A DNA stretch of 24,484 nucleotides. Source: a virus. The stretch lies in IMG/VR virus record IMGVR_UViG_3300032797_000152, positions 1-24,484 of that record; one strand, written 5' to 3'. Below the pieces are notes generated by a model. It saw only the letters and a list, made by a program, of their open reading frames with translations, was not told the origin of the DNA and made no database searches. Both the position numbers and the translations under genes were made by a program. Numbering within the stretch: position 1 is the first letter of the stretch; every line of letters starts with the position of its first letter. Shown one piece after another: positions 1 to 8,269 of this stretch.

Positions 1-1
1 G

Positions 2-1510
2 GGGTCGAAAAATCCGATTGAAAGAGATTGGACAAATATTGCACATTACGAAAAAACTGATTGGATTAAATGGCTTAATAATGGACTTAATATAGGAGCA
101 CGCACAGGAGAAGTTAGTGATATTACAGTCATAGATGTAGATAATAAAGGTACTATCGATGATACTATGATTACTTGGCGACAAGAAATTATAGAATTAT
201 TATGGGCATCGAAGACATTAGTACAGATTACTCCTTCTGGAGGTTTCCATTTTATTTTTAAATATGATAAAGATATTAAACAGGCAGTAAATTTAGCAGG
301 AACTCATATTGATGTAAGAAACGATGGTGGACAAGTAGTAATTCAACCTTCTATTGTAGATAGTAAAACATATCAATTTGAAGCGATTGATTTGCCAATC
401 GTTGCAATTCCTGAAGCGATTAAAGAGAAGTTATTACATATACAAAAGCAAACTCCTAAAATAGAAGAGGCTCCTAAATTAGAACTACCTCCTATGAGAT
501 TAAAGAATAATAATCTAGATGGTTGTTGTAATGATACATTTGTGCAACTTGGAGGTATGTTAAGGAAAGAATTAAATGTTAATCAAGTAAGATATACTTT
601 ATCTCTCTTAAATAAATATCTTTTGCAAGACCCCATGGATTCTAAAGCTATAGAATCAATGCTCTCTAGTTTGGACGGTTATCATAAAGGCGAAGACGAA
701 GCAATTGAACAAGAGATTGCTAAATATTTTAAGGTTATGCAGAACGACGTTACTGCTAAAGATATTATGGATAGTCTTAGTTTAAAAAGAGGTATTGTAG
801 ATAAATATCTCTCTAAATTAGCATTAGAAAATAAAATTATTCGTTTAGGAAGAGGTCGTTATAAATACCGTGAACGTATTGAATGGTCAGATACATTTCC
901 TATAATGGGAGCAACTTATCCTCATAAAATACCGTATTTTGACCATATTGCTTATTTTGAAGAAGGAGATATTATGTTGCTCGGAGGACGTACTAATGTA
1001 GGGAAAACTACTATAGCAATTAATATGCTTAAATATATGAAAGAACAAGGAGTTAAACCTTATTATATTTATAACGAATCTGGAAGTAGATTTGTAAAAA
1101 TTATGAATACATTAGGATTAAAAGAAGGAGACTTTTTCTTTAAATTTCATACCAATCCTTTATCCATTGAAATAGAACCAAATGCTTTTACAATTATTGA
1201 TTGGCTACTTATTGAAGATAAATCTACTACCGATGTAGTATTGGGTCATTTGAATCAAGAAATGCAACGTAAAGGAGGATTATTAGCTATCTTTTCGCAG
1301 TTAAAAGACGATAGTTCCTGGTTTGCTCCTAATTTAATTCAACAATTTCCTGCATTTGCAGCGCGTTATGTTTATTTAACAGACGATGGTAGAGAAGGGC
1401 AGTGGATTTGTGATAAGATTAAAGAGCCTAAAGGGAAATATAAGTCCTATATTATAAATTGCTCATATCTTTTTGACCAAAAGATTCTCCAACTAAAGGA
1501 GCAAATCTAA
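2..1510 (+). CDS. Bifunctional primase-polymerase / RecA-fold helicase, 5'-truncated
   Basis: The open frame runs in from the left edge, so the N-terminus is missing; the first ATG at 167 is internal because coding continues upstream with a typical Prim-Pol stretch (NIGARTGEVSD then VIDVD). Counting from position 2, D45/D47 form archaeo-eukaryotic primase motif I, GGFHF (His83) is motif II and IDVRNDGG (Asp104) is motif III. A winged-helix-like segment lies at about 247-293. A C-terminal RecA/KaiC-type ATPase follows, with Walker A GGRTNVGKT at 328-336 and a Walker B aspartate near 400. By family knowledge such fusions make RNA or DNA primers and unwind DNA at the replication fork; this one probably serves phage replication with the polymerase downstream. 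The next gene starts at the base after its stop, so the two are probably co-translated. Confidence 0.88.
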   Translation, partial: GSKNPIERDWTNIAHYEKTDWIKWLNNGLNIGARTGEVSDITVIDVDNKGTIDDTMITWRQEIIELLWASKTLVQITPSGGFHFIFKYDKDIKQAVNLAGTHIDVRNDGGQVVIQPSIVDSKTYQFEAIDLPIVAIPEAIKEKLLHIQKQTPKIEEAPKLELPPMRLKNNNLDGCCNDTFVQLGGMLRKELNVNQVRYTLSLLNKYLLQDPMDSKAIESMLSSLDGYHKGEDEAIEQEIAKYFKVMQNDVTAKDIMDSLSLKRGIVDKYLSKLALENKIIRLGRGRYKYRERIEWSDTFPIMGATYPHKIPYFDHIAYFEEGDIMLLGGRTNVGKTTIAINMLKYMKEQGVKPYYIYNESGSRFVKIMNTLGLKEGDFFFKFHTNPLSIEIEPNAFTIIDWLLIEDKSTTDVVLGHLNQEMQRKGGLLAIFSQLKDDSSWFAPNLIQQFPAFAARYVYLTDDGREGQWICDKIKEPKGKYKSYIINCSYLFDQKILQLKEQI

Positions 1511-2080
1511 ATGCTAATACCATTCTTAGTTTGCTTATTCATTTTAATTATTATACACGAATTATCTCATTTTCTAGCGGCACGATTAGTTGGTTGCGAT
1601 GTAGAAATAGTAAGTATAGGATTTGGTAAGCCAGTATTATTTAGTAAAAAAATAGGCAAGACAACTTATAGAATTACTCCTTGGCTTCTTGGAGGTTACT
1701 GTAAGTTAAAGGGAGAACTCGAATATACGCAAGAAAAGAATACATTCTCTAATTTAAAATACGGACAAAAAGTAATTTTGGCAAGTGCAGGATGTGCGGC
1801 TAATATTTTAACAGGAATTTTAGGAATTCTTTTAGGAAACTATTTTCATAATTATTATATATATCTTTATGGTTATCTTGGAATACTTCTAGGAATTGGT
1901 AATATGATACCTTTTCCTGCGCTTGATGGAAGTTATTTATGGTTATTTGGACTAGAGAAAATATATGGGAAGAAAAAAGCTTATCCTATTATGCAGAAAA
2001 TAGTTCGATGGGGATTTACAGTTCTTATGATATTAAATATTGTATGTATTCCTTATTTAATTCAAGTATGGAGTAGATAA
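1511..2080 (+). CDS. Membrane-embedded metalloprotease, site-2 protease (M50) family
   Basis: A 189-residue hydrophobic protein carrying the M50 signature set. HELSH (H16, E17, H20) lies in the first membrane helix and binds the catalytic zinc. LLGGYCKLKGE resembles the RseP/S2P PxGGYVKxxGE loop. ASAGCAANIL matches the AGPxxN motif, and IPFPALDGS supplies the conserved aspartate of the NxxPxPxLDGG motif. There is no PDZ domain, so this is a minimal member, much shorter than RseP. The family cleaves transmembrane segments of substrate proteins inside the membrane, often anti-sigma factors or signal-peptide remnants; the substrate here cannot be inferred. The start directly follows the primase stop, and the last base is shared with the next ATG. 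Confidence 0.85.
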   Translation: MLIPFLVCLFILIIIHELSHFLAARLVGCDVEIVSIGFGKPVLFSKKIGKTTYRITPWLLGGYCKLKGELEYTQEKNTFSNLKYGQKVILASAGCAANILTGILGILLGNYFHNYYIYLYGYLGILLGIGNMIPFPALDGSYLWLFGLEKIYGKKKAYPIMQKIVRWGFTVLMILNIVCIPYLIQVWSR

Positions 2081-2409
2081 TGGACTACAATAATTTATTT
2101 GAATTTAAGGTCGGAGATGTTGTCCATGATGATTTAACTGGACATGAAGCTATAGTCATAGGCGTGTCTTATGAAAATGGGACAGTTAATCATAGACTCG
2201 CAGAAGCGATTCATACCGTAGGCTATTGGCTCAATAACGATTATTTAGGAGGCGGACGGCATCCGTGGGAAATTAGTAAAATAGATATTTTTTTAGTTTG
2301 CCCCTTTACACAATGTTATATTACTAAAGGAGCACGTGTAAATCAGGGCGAAAAATGCAAATGGTCAATCAGAACTGAACATGGAGAGGCGGATTGTGGT
2401 TATGGATAG
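2080..2409 (+). CDS. Hypothetical protein, 109 aa
   Basis: Unrecognised soluble protein. The N-terminal part (KVGDVVHDDLTGHEAIVIG) resembles small beta-barrel or KOW-like modules found in many phage hypotheticals. The C-terminal part has four cysteines (CPFTQC, CKW, DCGYG) that could bind a metal. Its ATG overlaps the protease stop by one base and its end overlaps the next gene by 8 nt, which supports a real translated gene in an operon. No function is proposed. Confidence 0.65.
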   Translation: MDYNNLFEFKVGDVVHDDLTGHEAIVIGVSYENGTVNHRLAEAIHTVGYWLNNDYLGGGRHPWEISKIDIFLVCPFTQCYITKGARVNQGEKCKWSIRTEHGEADCGYG

Positions 2410-2728
2410 TCGTAAGCAAGGACAAAAACTAGAAAATTATGTTGCAGCGCGCCTACGAGAAGTCTTAAAAGACGAATCTATTCATCCGACAAAGGCATCT
2501 GGAGCTTCTACTCAATTAGGAGATATTCTTTGTTCACGATTTTTGATAGAATGTAAACAACGTACAACTAGAGATATTACTATAAAAGAAGATGTTTGGA
2601 ATAAATTAGAAGCGGAACTTCCTTTAGGAAGTATAAGAATTCCTTTATATATATTAGAAAATAAAAATAAAAAACGGTGGGCGGTATTAGATGTTGAAGA
2701 TTTTTTTAATTTAATTAAGGAAAAATAA
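2402..2728 (+). CDS. PD-(D/E)XK nuclease, archaeal Hjc resolvase-like
   Basis: A 108-residue protein with the order expected of small PD-(D/E)XK nucleases: an N-terminal helix with E11 (KLENYVAARL), then GD (G40-D41), then the strand FLIECK with E50-x-K52, followed by helix and strand. The usual role is to cut branched or damaged DNA with magnesium; in this neighbourhood a Holliday junction or repair nuclease is likely. I chose the ATG at 2402 because GGAG at 2383 sits upstream of it, while the in-frame ATG at 2381 has no ribosome binding site and would give a 29-nt overlap. The 8-nt overlap with the preceding gene is a pattern seen repeatedly in this window. Confidence 0.7.
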   Translation: MDSRKQGQKLENYVAARLREVLKDESIHPTKASGASTQLGDILCSRFLIECKQRTTRDITIKEDVWNKLEAELPLGSIRIPLYILENKNKKRWAVLDVEDFFNLIKEK

Positions 2729-2895
2729 TGGATAATGAATATTTCTTCGGAACTTGTTTAGTTTGTAATAAATGGAAAGCATTAAAAGACGGAATTTGTA
2801 ATTGGTGTGCAGAAGACAGTGTTCCAGGTTCTATGCCACAATTTATGAAAGAATTTTTTAAAGACAAAAATAAGGAGCCCCATGGAGAAGATTAA
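2728..2895 (+). CDS. Small zinc-ribbon protein, 55 aa
   Basis: Short gene sharing one base with the preceding stop (TAATG). It encodes two CxxC knuckles, C10-x2-C13 and C24-x2-C27, separated by ten residues, which is the spacing of a compact zinc ribbon, followed by an acidic and basic helical tail. Nucleic-acid or protein binding is likely by analogy; no specific function is recognised. Its 3' end contains the AAGGAG that serves the next gene. Confidence 0.6.
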   Translation: MDNEYFFGTCLVCNKWKALKDGICNWCAEDSVPGSMPQFMKEFFKDKNKEPHGED

Positions 2896-3019
2896 TGAAG
2901 AAAAAATAGTAAAAGAAATAGTCAAAATACAGAAACAATTAGCAAAAGATAATTATAATTTAACAACCAAAGGATTAATTAATATAATTATTAATTTAAT
3001 AGAGGAACAGATAAAATGA
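2882..3019 (+). CDS. Hypothetical small helical protein, 45 aa
   Basis: A 45-codon frame preceded by AAGGAG four bases before its ATG, overlapping the zinc-ribbon gene by 14 nt and the following gene by ATGA. The product is lysine- and isoleucine-rich and probably helical (EKIVKEIVKIQKQL). Support comes from the strong ribosome binding site and from the overlaps rather than from recognised homology. Confidence 0.5.
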   Translation: MEKINEEKIVKEIVKIQKQLAKDNYNLTTKGLINIIINLIEEQIK

Positions 3020-3582
3020 ACTATAACGCACACTGCGGAGATATATTTCTTTGCGATTCAGATAGGACTGGAGCGAAGATTGTTAAATTTCTACAACAAA
3101 GTCCTACTATTTGGCATCAAATTTGGCGATATTTTAATCATACACTTGAACCAGTTAGATTCTATCATGCTGGAATGGTATTAATCAAAAATAGAATTAT
3201 GGAACAACAATGGAAAGTTCAAGATGGAGACCTTGATAAAATTTTAAGTAGAAGAATAATTATTTATAGGAATACAACAGTAGATTCATATTTAGAAAAT
3301 TTATTACTTTCTCGCGCTCTAGAAGATTTAGGAAAGATTTATGATATTCCTCAATTAATTGGTAAGACATTTACATGGCTAACAGGATTAAAATTCTTTG
3401 TAGATATATTGGGAGGAATGACGAAAGAAGAAGAGATTTGTGTTACTCGCATTGGTGATTGGTATCAAAATATTTGTAATTTTGGAGTAAAATATAGAAG
3501 CGAATTAACGACTAAAATAATCGACGAATATTGTGCTTCTCATCCTTATGAATGGGAAGTAGTTTATCAGAATGGAGTTTAA
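3016..3582 (+). CDS. Permuted papain-fold (YiiX/NlpC-P60-like) hydrolase, putative
   Basis: A 188-residue protein with the arrangement of circularly permuted NlpC/P60 proteins. It has an N-terminal GDIFLCDSD segment, then a histidine in a strand (FYHAGMVL, H51) with a polar residue E63 in the next strand, a GKIYDIPQ segment (106-113), and the cysteine late in EEEICVTRIG (C142). In the family the late Cys attacks an amide or ester bond with help from the early His; substrates include lipids, peptides and cell-wall links. H51, E63 and C142 form a plausible triad. The assignment rests on motif order only. A non-lytic small-molecule or lipid hydrolase is as likely as a wall enzyme. Confidence 0.5.
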   Translation: MNYNAHCGDIFLCDSDRTGAKIVKFLQQSPTIWHQIWRYFNHTLEPVRFYHAGMVLIKNRIMEQQWKVQDGDLDKILSRRIIIYRNTTVDSYLENLLLSRALEDLGKIYDIPQLIGKTFTWLTGLKFFVDILGGMTKEEEICVTRIGDWYQNICNFGVKYRSELTTKIIDEYCASHPYEWEVVYQNGV

Positions 3583-3584
3583 AA

Positions 3585-3725
3585 GTGTATTGTCCTTGCG
3601 GTAAAGAAGAAGAAAATACTTCTGGAACTTTTTATTCTTATATTCTTTATGATGATAAAGGAAATATTATCTATGCAGTTTGTATTCATGGATTCGTGAT
3701 AATTAATAAAGAAAGAGAGTTATAA
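3585..3725 (+). CDS. Small protein with GTG start, CPCG motif, 46 aa
   Basis: A 46-codon frame that starts with GTG at 3585 and has GGAG at 3574-3577, seven bases upstream. It ends exactly one base before the recombinase ATG. The product begins VYCPCGKEEE and has a further cysteine in AVCIHG, a pattern like a small zinc-binding or mini-ferredoxin-like knuckle. It fills an otherwise empty 143-nt gap in a genome with almost no gaps, which supports it being a gene. Confidence 0.5.
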   Translation: MYCPCGKEEENTSGTFYSYILYDDKGNIIYAVCIHGFVIINKEREL

Positions 3726-4844
3726 ATGGGACGCGGCAGACCTAAAGGAAGTAAGAACAAAAGAAAAATATCTAAACTACCAAAAGAAGTAATAAAAGAA
3801 CTTATTGAAACTCCTCCGATAGTACATAAATTAGTAAAAAATTCTATGGAATCTCAAGACTTAACTTCTAATCCTGAGCAAAATCGTAAAGAAGCCGAGA
3901 CTCCTATAAATTCAGAACAGCAAATTAGTTTAAAGAAAGCAGTTTCGGAACTAACTAAAAATTTTGGTCATTCTATCATTCATTTTGCCAAAGACGAACC
4001 TGCAAGAGAAAAAATTGCTTTTCCTGTGCCAGAAATTACAAAAATGACTGGTGGAGGAATTCAAATGGGTTCTTTTTCTGTATTGTGGGGCAATAAATCG
4101 TGCGGGAAGACTACGATAGTTTATTATCTTATTGGACAAGCTCAGAAACAAGGAAAGCAATGTATATATCTCGATTTAGAGAATAGTTTTGATGCCCTTT
4201 GGGCAGAAAAATGCGGAGTAGATACTAATAGATTATTGATAGGGCATTTTAATAATGCAGAAGAAGCTTTTGATACTTTAATAAAGTTATCGAAAGAGAA
4301 AGCAATTGATTTTGCAGTTTTAGATAGTATACAATCACTATCTCCAAAAGGAGAACAAGAAACTAAGACAGGCAAAGAAAAGTCCACAGAAGACGATACG
4401 ATGGCATTGCTTGCGCGTAAACTTTCCCAATTCTTTAGAATGAGCGCGGGAGGCATATATAAAGGAAATGTAGGACTCTTATTAGTAGGACAAGCTCGAA
4501 CTGATTTAGGCAGTTTTATAAAACTTGAAACTTTATCAGGAGGTCATGCTTTAGCACATTGGTCAGCATTAACAATGCGAGTTATGAGAGGACAAAAAGC
4601 AGATGCTCCGAGATATAAATTCGTAGTTGATATTAAAGGTAAAAAGAAAACTAAAGAAATCCTAATAGGTTTTTCTTTAGTAGTTCGACTTGAGAAAACT
4701 AAAGTAAGTGGAACTGCGCCGGAGGGAACGGAAATAAGAATTCCATTTTTTTATGAGACTGCATTTACAGAACCTACAGAAAAGCAGATTAAAGAAATAT
4801 TTGGAGAGTGGATTCAATTTGAAAAGGATAGCGAAGACGATTAA
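3726..4844 (+). CDS. recA: RecA/UvsX-family recombinase with AT-hook-like N-terminus
   Basis: A 372-residue RecA-fold ATPase. Walker A is GNKSCGKTT at 122-130, the glutamate after the first core strand is in YLDLEN (148-153), Walker B is FAVLDS at 196-201, and the RecA-type Q switch is in LLLVGQARTD (Q256). A disordered region near 205-225 corresponds to loop L1 or its surroundings. The family forms filaments on single-stranded DNA and performs strand exchange, here probably for phage recombination and recombination-dependent replication. Unusually, residues 2-15 (GRGRPKGSKNKRK) read as an AT-hook, followed by a linker of about 60 residues before the core, a tail absent from standard RecA. 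A second RecA-fold protein is encoded at 13179. Confidence 0.88.
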   Translation: MGRGRPKGSKNKRKISKLPKEVIKELIETPPIVHKLVKNSMESQDLTSNPEQNRKEAETPINSEQQISLKKAVSELTKNFGHSIIHFAKDEPAREKIAFPVPEITKMTGGGIQMGSFSVLWGNKSCGKTTIVYYLIGQAQKQGKQCIYLDLENSFDALWAEKCGVDTNRLLIGHFNNAEEAFDTLIKLSKEKAIDFAVLDSIQSLSPKGEQETKTGKEKSTEDDTMALLARKLSQFFRMSAGGIYKGNVGLLLVGQARTDLGSFIKLETLSGGHALAHWSALTMRVMRGQKADAPRYKFVVDIKGKKKTKEILIGFSLVVRLEKTKVSGTAPEGTEIRIPFFYETAFTEPTEKQIKEIFGEWIQFEKDSEDD

Positions 4845-4886
4845 GTTTTAGCACTAAATAACGTTAAAAGTGAAACGGAGGATAAT

Positions 4887-5075
4887 ATGGATAAAGTAGC
4901 CTTTTTAAATTCTCAGATAGCATGTGCAATGATTGAAATGGCAGCGATGCAAACCGAAAATCAAGATTGTGTAATAAATAATCGCAGTCCATTTTATAAA
5001 GAAAAAGATTTTAATTATCTTATCCAAAAATACGGATTAGGACAAAATGAAGTTATAACCTGGCTACAAGCATAA
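4887..5075 (+). CDS. Hypothetical protein, 62 aa
   Basis: Short soluble protein (MDKVAFLNSQIACAMIEM at the start, ending YGLGQNEVITWLQA), preceded by CGGAGG nine bases before the ATG. Its stop shares a base with the next start. The pattern suggests a small helical accessory protein. No domain is recognised. The 42-nt gap before it contains only the ribosome binding site that I can identify. Confidence 0.6.
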   Translation: MDKVAFLNSQIACAMIEMAAMQTENQDCVINNRSPFYKEKDFNYLIQKYGLGQNEVITWLQA

Positions 5076-5317
5076 TGAAAAAATCTATCATTAAATCAAT
5101 GTTAGATTTAACTCAGAAAAGAACTATAGAATCTTTTGATTATGCTTTAAGAACTTTTTTTAGTAATCGTCAAATTGAAATCATTCATAGAAGATTCAAT
5201 AATAAAAAGTTATCCAAAACAGAAGCAGAAATGTTTTCGAGAAGTATCAAAAAGAAATTAAGAGCAATAGCAAATAATCAACTCTATAATATTGCTACAT
5301 CTATGTTGGGAGAATAA
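5075..5317 (+). CDS. Small basic protein, possible helix-turn-helix, 80 aa
   Basis: A lysine/arginine-rich helical protein that sits directly before the polymerase with no spacing. The segment SNRQIEIIHRRFNNKKLSKT followed by EAEMFSR resembles the helix-turn-helix of sigma-region-4 or LuxR-like regulators (recognition helix after KLSKTEA), so DNA binding is plausible. It could be a polymerase-associated or regulatory protein, but I do not recognise the family. Confidence 0.6.
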   Translation: MKKSIIKSMLDLTQKRTIESFDYALRTFFSNRQIEIIHRRFNNKKLSKTEAEMFSRSIKKKLRAIANNQLYNIATSMLGE

Positions 5318-7564
5318 ATGCAAATTTTAAATATTCACAATGAAGGAAAGCAAATATACTTATTTTGTCGAAATGACGAAGGAATACAAACCGTTGTTCC
5401 GATACATAACTTCCTTCCTTATTATTATAATCTTGACCTTCAAGGAAAATTTATTACTTTTGATGGCAAGAAAGCCACGCAAGTAATCTGCCGTAGTCCT
5501 TCTGACATTCTTAAGTATAGGAAAGACGATAGTCCAGAATCAGATGTGCTCTTTACGAAACGCTATCTCATAGACCGTGTTCCCACAATCGAGAAAGTGC
5601 CAATTAAATATTTATTTATTGATATTGAGATTCAGACTAAAGACTTACCTAATTATCAACATCCAAATCAGCCTATATCATGTATTAGTGTTTATAATTC
5701 TTTATCCAAATCTGTGCAAACTTGGTATGTAGAAGATTACGAAGAACAAACTCTCGAAATACAGGAACAATGGGTAATAGAATCGTTTATAGAGTATATG
5801 CAGGAAGAAAAACCCGACCTATGGTTATCATGGAACGTAGATTTTGACTACAATTATTTATTTGCTAGATATGCTAGAATTTTTGATACAACGGAAGGAT
5901 ATAATTTTGCTCAAAGAATTAGTTCACTAACTAAAGCAAGACCTGGAAATAGTAAAGACGATATTTTCTATCCTGCAGGTATTAGCATATTAGATTATCT
6001 TAGTCTTTTTAAGAAAGTCTATCCACGAGAAGCATCTTATGCTCTCGATTATATCGCACAAAAGAAATTAGGAGAAGAAACTTGGGATAAAGTAGATTTT
6101 AGTAAATTGTCTTGGGAGATTCCTAAGAAGAATCGTAATGATGTAGAAAGAATGCAACGGTTAGAGGATAAATATAAACTTATATCCTATTATGACGAAG
6201 TTCGTAGAATGAGTAAATGTCTTTGGGAAGATTTAATTTGGAATTCACGAGTTGTTGACCAGTTAATTTTATCAGAAGCAAAATTAAGAAAAATAATTTT
6301 ACCTCGTAAACCTTTAAAAGAAGATACTCCATATACAGATGATAAAGAAGAAACTTTTGAAGGAGCTTATAGACGTGCAGATACGGGTCGTTATGATACA
6401 GTTTGGAAGGTTGATTTAGGAAGCGCATACCCGATGAGTATTATTGATTTTTGTTTAGATACTTCTAATATTGCAAGCGAAACGAATCTTAATTCTTTAT
6501 ATCCTACTACTATAGTTAATAATATAGGATTTAATCAGAATCCAGATGCTATTATGCCTTCTGTAGCCAAGAAGATGCTTATTACGAAGGCTGCCATGAA
6601 AAAGGAATTAAAAGGACTGGACCCCGAAAGCCAGGAAGCTAAAGACCTTCAAATTAAATACGACGCAATTAAAGCTGTAGTAAATTCTCTCTTCGGAGTT
6701 ACTGGTTTAAAAGTTTTTCGTCTTTTTGATATGCGAGTAGCTTCTTCTATTACCTTTTTAATTAGAGACCTTCTTCATTATGTAGAAGACAAGAGCGGAC
6801 TTAAAATTATCTATATTGATACTGATTCTTTATTTATCATAGCTAAAGACGACCCCACTATTCAACTTAATGCACTCGTAAAACAATGGGCAAAAGAAAA
6901 GTATCAGAAAAATGATATAAAAATTGAATTTGATTGTGAAGGATATTTTGATAGACTTTTAATTGTAGCAATGTGCCGATATTGCGGGTATCTTATTACA
7001 AAGACAGGAACCAAAAAAGAGATTAAAGGAATAGAAGCTAAACGTAAAGATAGTTCTAAATTCATGCAAGAATTTCAGACCGAACTAATAGAACGCATTC
7101 TTAATAAAGAAGAGAAACCGCAAATTGATAAATTTATCACTTTAGCGAAAGAAAAGATTAAGACAGTTCCTATAGAAGATATTGCTTTTCCTTGTAAAAT
7201 CCAGCCAAATAAAGAATATAAAAATGTACCTATTTTTGTGAGGGCATTAAAATATACACAAGATATGATTGATTTTAAGAAGAATTCAGGAGACCTTTTT
7301 TATTATATTTATGTAGAACCTTTCGGCAAAGAAATTAAGTTAAGTAAACGTAAGGTTACGAAGAAAGGTATTAGCGAAATTAAACAAATTGAAATTAAAA
7401 GTGATAAAAATGTTCTGGCATTTGATGAAGACCATAAAGACCATGTTAAAACAATAGATTGGAAAAAAATGATTGAAAGAAATATAGATAGTAAAGTTGA
7501 AGTAATTTATGAAGCTATGGGTTGGATAGAAAAATCGGAAGTTAAAAATAATGAAGACATTTAG
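5318..7564 (+). CDS. polB: Family B DNA polymerase with 3'-5' exonuclease
   Basis: A complete 748-residue family B replicative polymerase, close in length to E. coli Pol II and archaeal enzymes and shorter than T4 gp43. Exonuclease motif I is FIDIE (D102, E104) and motif II is SWNVDFDYNYL (around 171-181). The motif III region near ISYYDEVRRM is tentative. Polymerase motif A is DLGSAYP (366-372), motif B is KAVVNSLFG (452-460) and motif C is YIDTDS (499-504) with both catalytic aspartates. It should copy the phage genome with proofreading, working with the primase/helicase at the window start. No intein or frame break is visible. Its end lies 20 nt before the next small gene. Confidence 0.95.
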   Translation: MQILNIHNEGKQIYLFCRNDEGIQTVVPIHNFLPYYYNLDLQGKFITFDGKKATQVICRSPSDILKYRKDDSPESDVLFTKRYLIDRVPTIEKVPIKYLFIDIEIQTKDLPNYQHPNQPISCISVYNSLSKSVQTWYVEDYEEQTLEIQEQWVIESFIEYMQEEKPDLWLSWNVDFDYNYLFARYARIFDTTEGYNFAQRISSLTKARPGNSKDDIFYPAGISILDYLSLFKKVYPREASYALDYIAQKKLGEETWDKVDFSKLSWEIPKKNRNDVERMQRLEDKYKLISYYDEVRRMSKCLWEDLIWNSRVVDQLILSEAKLRKIILPRKPLKEDTPYTDDKEETFEGAYRRADTGRYDTVWKVDLGSAYPMSIIDFCLDTSNIASETNLNSLYPTTIVNNIGFNQNPDAIMPSVAKKMLITKAAMKKELKGLDPESQEAKDLQIKYDAIKAVVNSLFGVTGLKVFRLFDMRVASSITFLIRDLLHYVEDKSGLKIIYIDTDSLFIIAKDDPTIQLNALVKQWAKEKYQKNDIKIEFDCEGYFDRLLIVAMCRYCGYLITKTGTKKEIKGIEAKRKDSSKFMQEFQTELIERILNKEEKPQIDKFITLAKEKIKTVPIEDIAFPCKIQPNKEYKNVPIFVRALKYTQDMIDFKKNSGDLFYYIYVEPFGKEIKLSKRKVTKKGISEIKQIEIKSDKNVLAFDEDHKDHVKTIDWKKMIERNIDSKVEVIYEAMGWIEKSEVKNNEDI

Positions 7565-7584
7565 AAAATACTTCTGGAAATAAT

Positions 7585-7755
7585 ATGACAAAATTACTCA
7601 AAGTGATAATGGAGTTTGAAGACAAGATTCAAACTCTTGAAGGTGAAGAGGCACAAAGATGGTTAGAGTCTATCAATTCAATGTGTGTTATGGAACATGT
7701 TCACGGTAGACCATTTCCTACATACAAATGGAAAATAGAAGGAAAGAAGAAATGA
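7585..7755 (+). CDS. Hypothetical protein, 56 aa
   Basis: Short frame between polymerase and resolvase. It has a weak GGAAA ribosome site upstream and overlaps the next start by ATGA. The product is acidic and helical (EFEDKIQTLEGEEAQRWLES), then a GRPFPTYKWK tail. Its 3' end carries the purine-rich GGAAAGAAGA that fixes the resolvase start. No known domain is recognised. Confidence 0.5.
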   Translation: MTKLLKVIMEFEDKIQTLEGEEAQRWLESINSMCVMEHVHGRPFPTYKWKIEGKKK

Positions 7756-8267
7756 TAATCATAGGAATTGATAATGGAGTATCAGGAAGTATTGGTTTTA
7801 TCAATACTACCACAGGAACTAATACTTTTGAAAAAGTGCCAGTAAAAAAACAACTTAATTATACTAAAACAAAGAGATGGATAACTCGAATTGATACTGA
7901 AGAACTTATATCCAAATTTGTTTATTTTTCACCTACTACAGGAAATAAAACTCCTATTCTAGTATATATAGAAAGACCAATGGTTAATCCAGGAAGATTT
8001 CAAGCTACTGCATCTGCTCTTCGAGCCTTAGAAGCAACATTGATTGTATTAGAAAAATTAAAACTACCCTATAAATATATTGATAGTAAAGAATGGCAAA
8101 AAAAACTTTTACCTAACGGATTAAAAGGAGAAGAATTAAAAGTTGCTTCTCTTCAAATAGGACAAAGATTATTCCCTCAGATAGATTTTAAAGGATTTAA
8201 AGATGCAGACGGATTACTAATTGCAGAATATGGTAGGCAGCAAAATCTAGATGAAAGGAGGGCATAA
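7752..8267 (+). CDS. ruvC: RuvC-like Holliday junction resolvase
   Basis: A 171-residue RNase H-fold nuclease of the RuvC type. Strand one is IIIGIDNGVSGSIGF with catalytic D7, the second acid is in VYIERP (E74), and the last motif is KDADGLLIAEYGR (D151/D153), matching the RuvC pattern DAxxIAxYG. The family resolves four-way DNA junctions by paired cuts; here it would act on recombination intermediates before packaging. The in-frame ATG at 7728 lies inside the preceding gene and adds a poorly matching MENRRKEE. The ATG at 7752 forms a 4-nt ATGA overlap with a good upstream purine tract, so I prefer it. Confidence 0.85.
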   Translation: MIIIGIDNGVSGSIGFINTTTGTNTFEKVPVKKQLNYTKTKRWITRIDTEELISKFVYFSPTTGNKTPILVYIERPMVNPGRFQATASALRALEATLIVLEKLKLPYKYIDSKEWQKKLLPNGLKGEELKVASLQIGQRLFPQIDFKGFKDADGLLIAEYGRQQNLDERRA

Positions 8268-8269
8268 AG

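Noticed and set aside
3951-4456. Minus-strand open frames opposite the RecA gene
   Set aside because: The plus strand carries a complete RecA core; the antisense products have no recognisable features.
7728-7751. Earlier start for the RuvC-like gene
   Set aside because: The ATG at 7752 has an ATGA overlap and an upstream purine tract, and the fold begins right after it.
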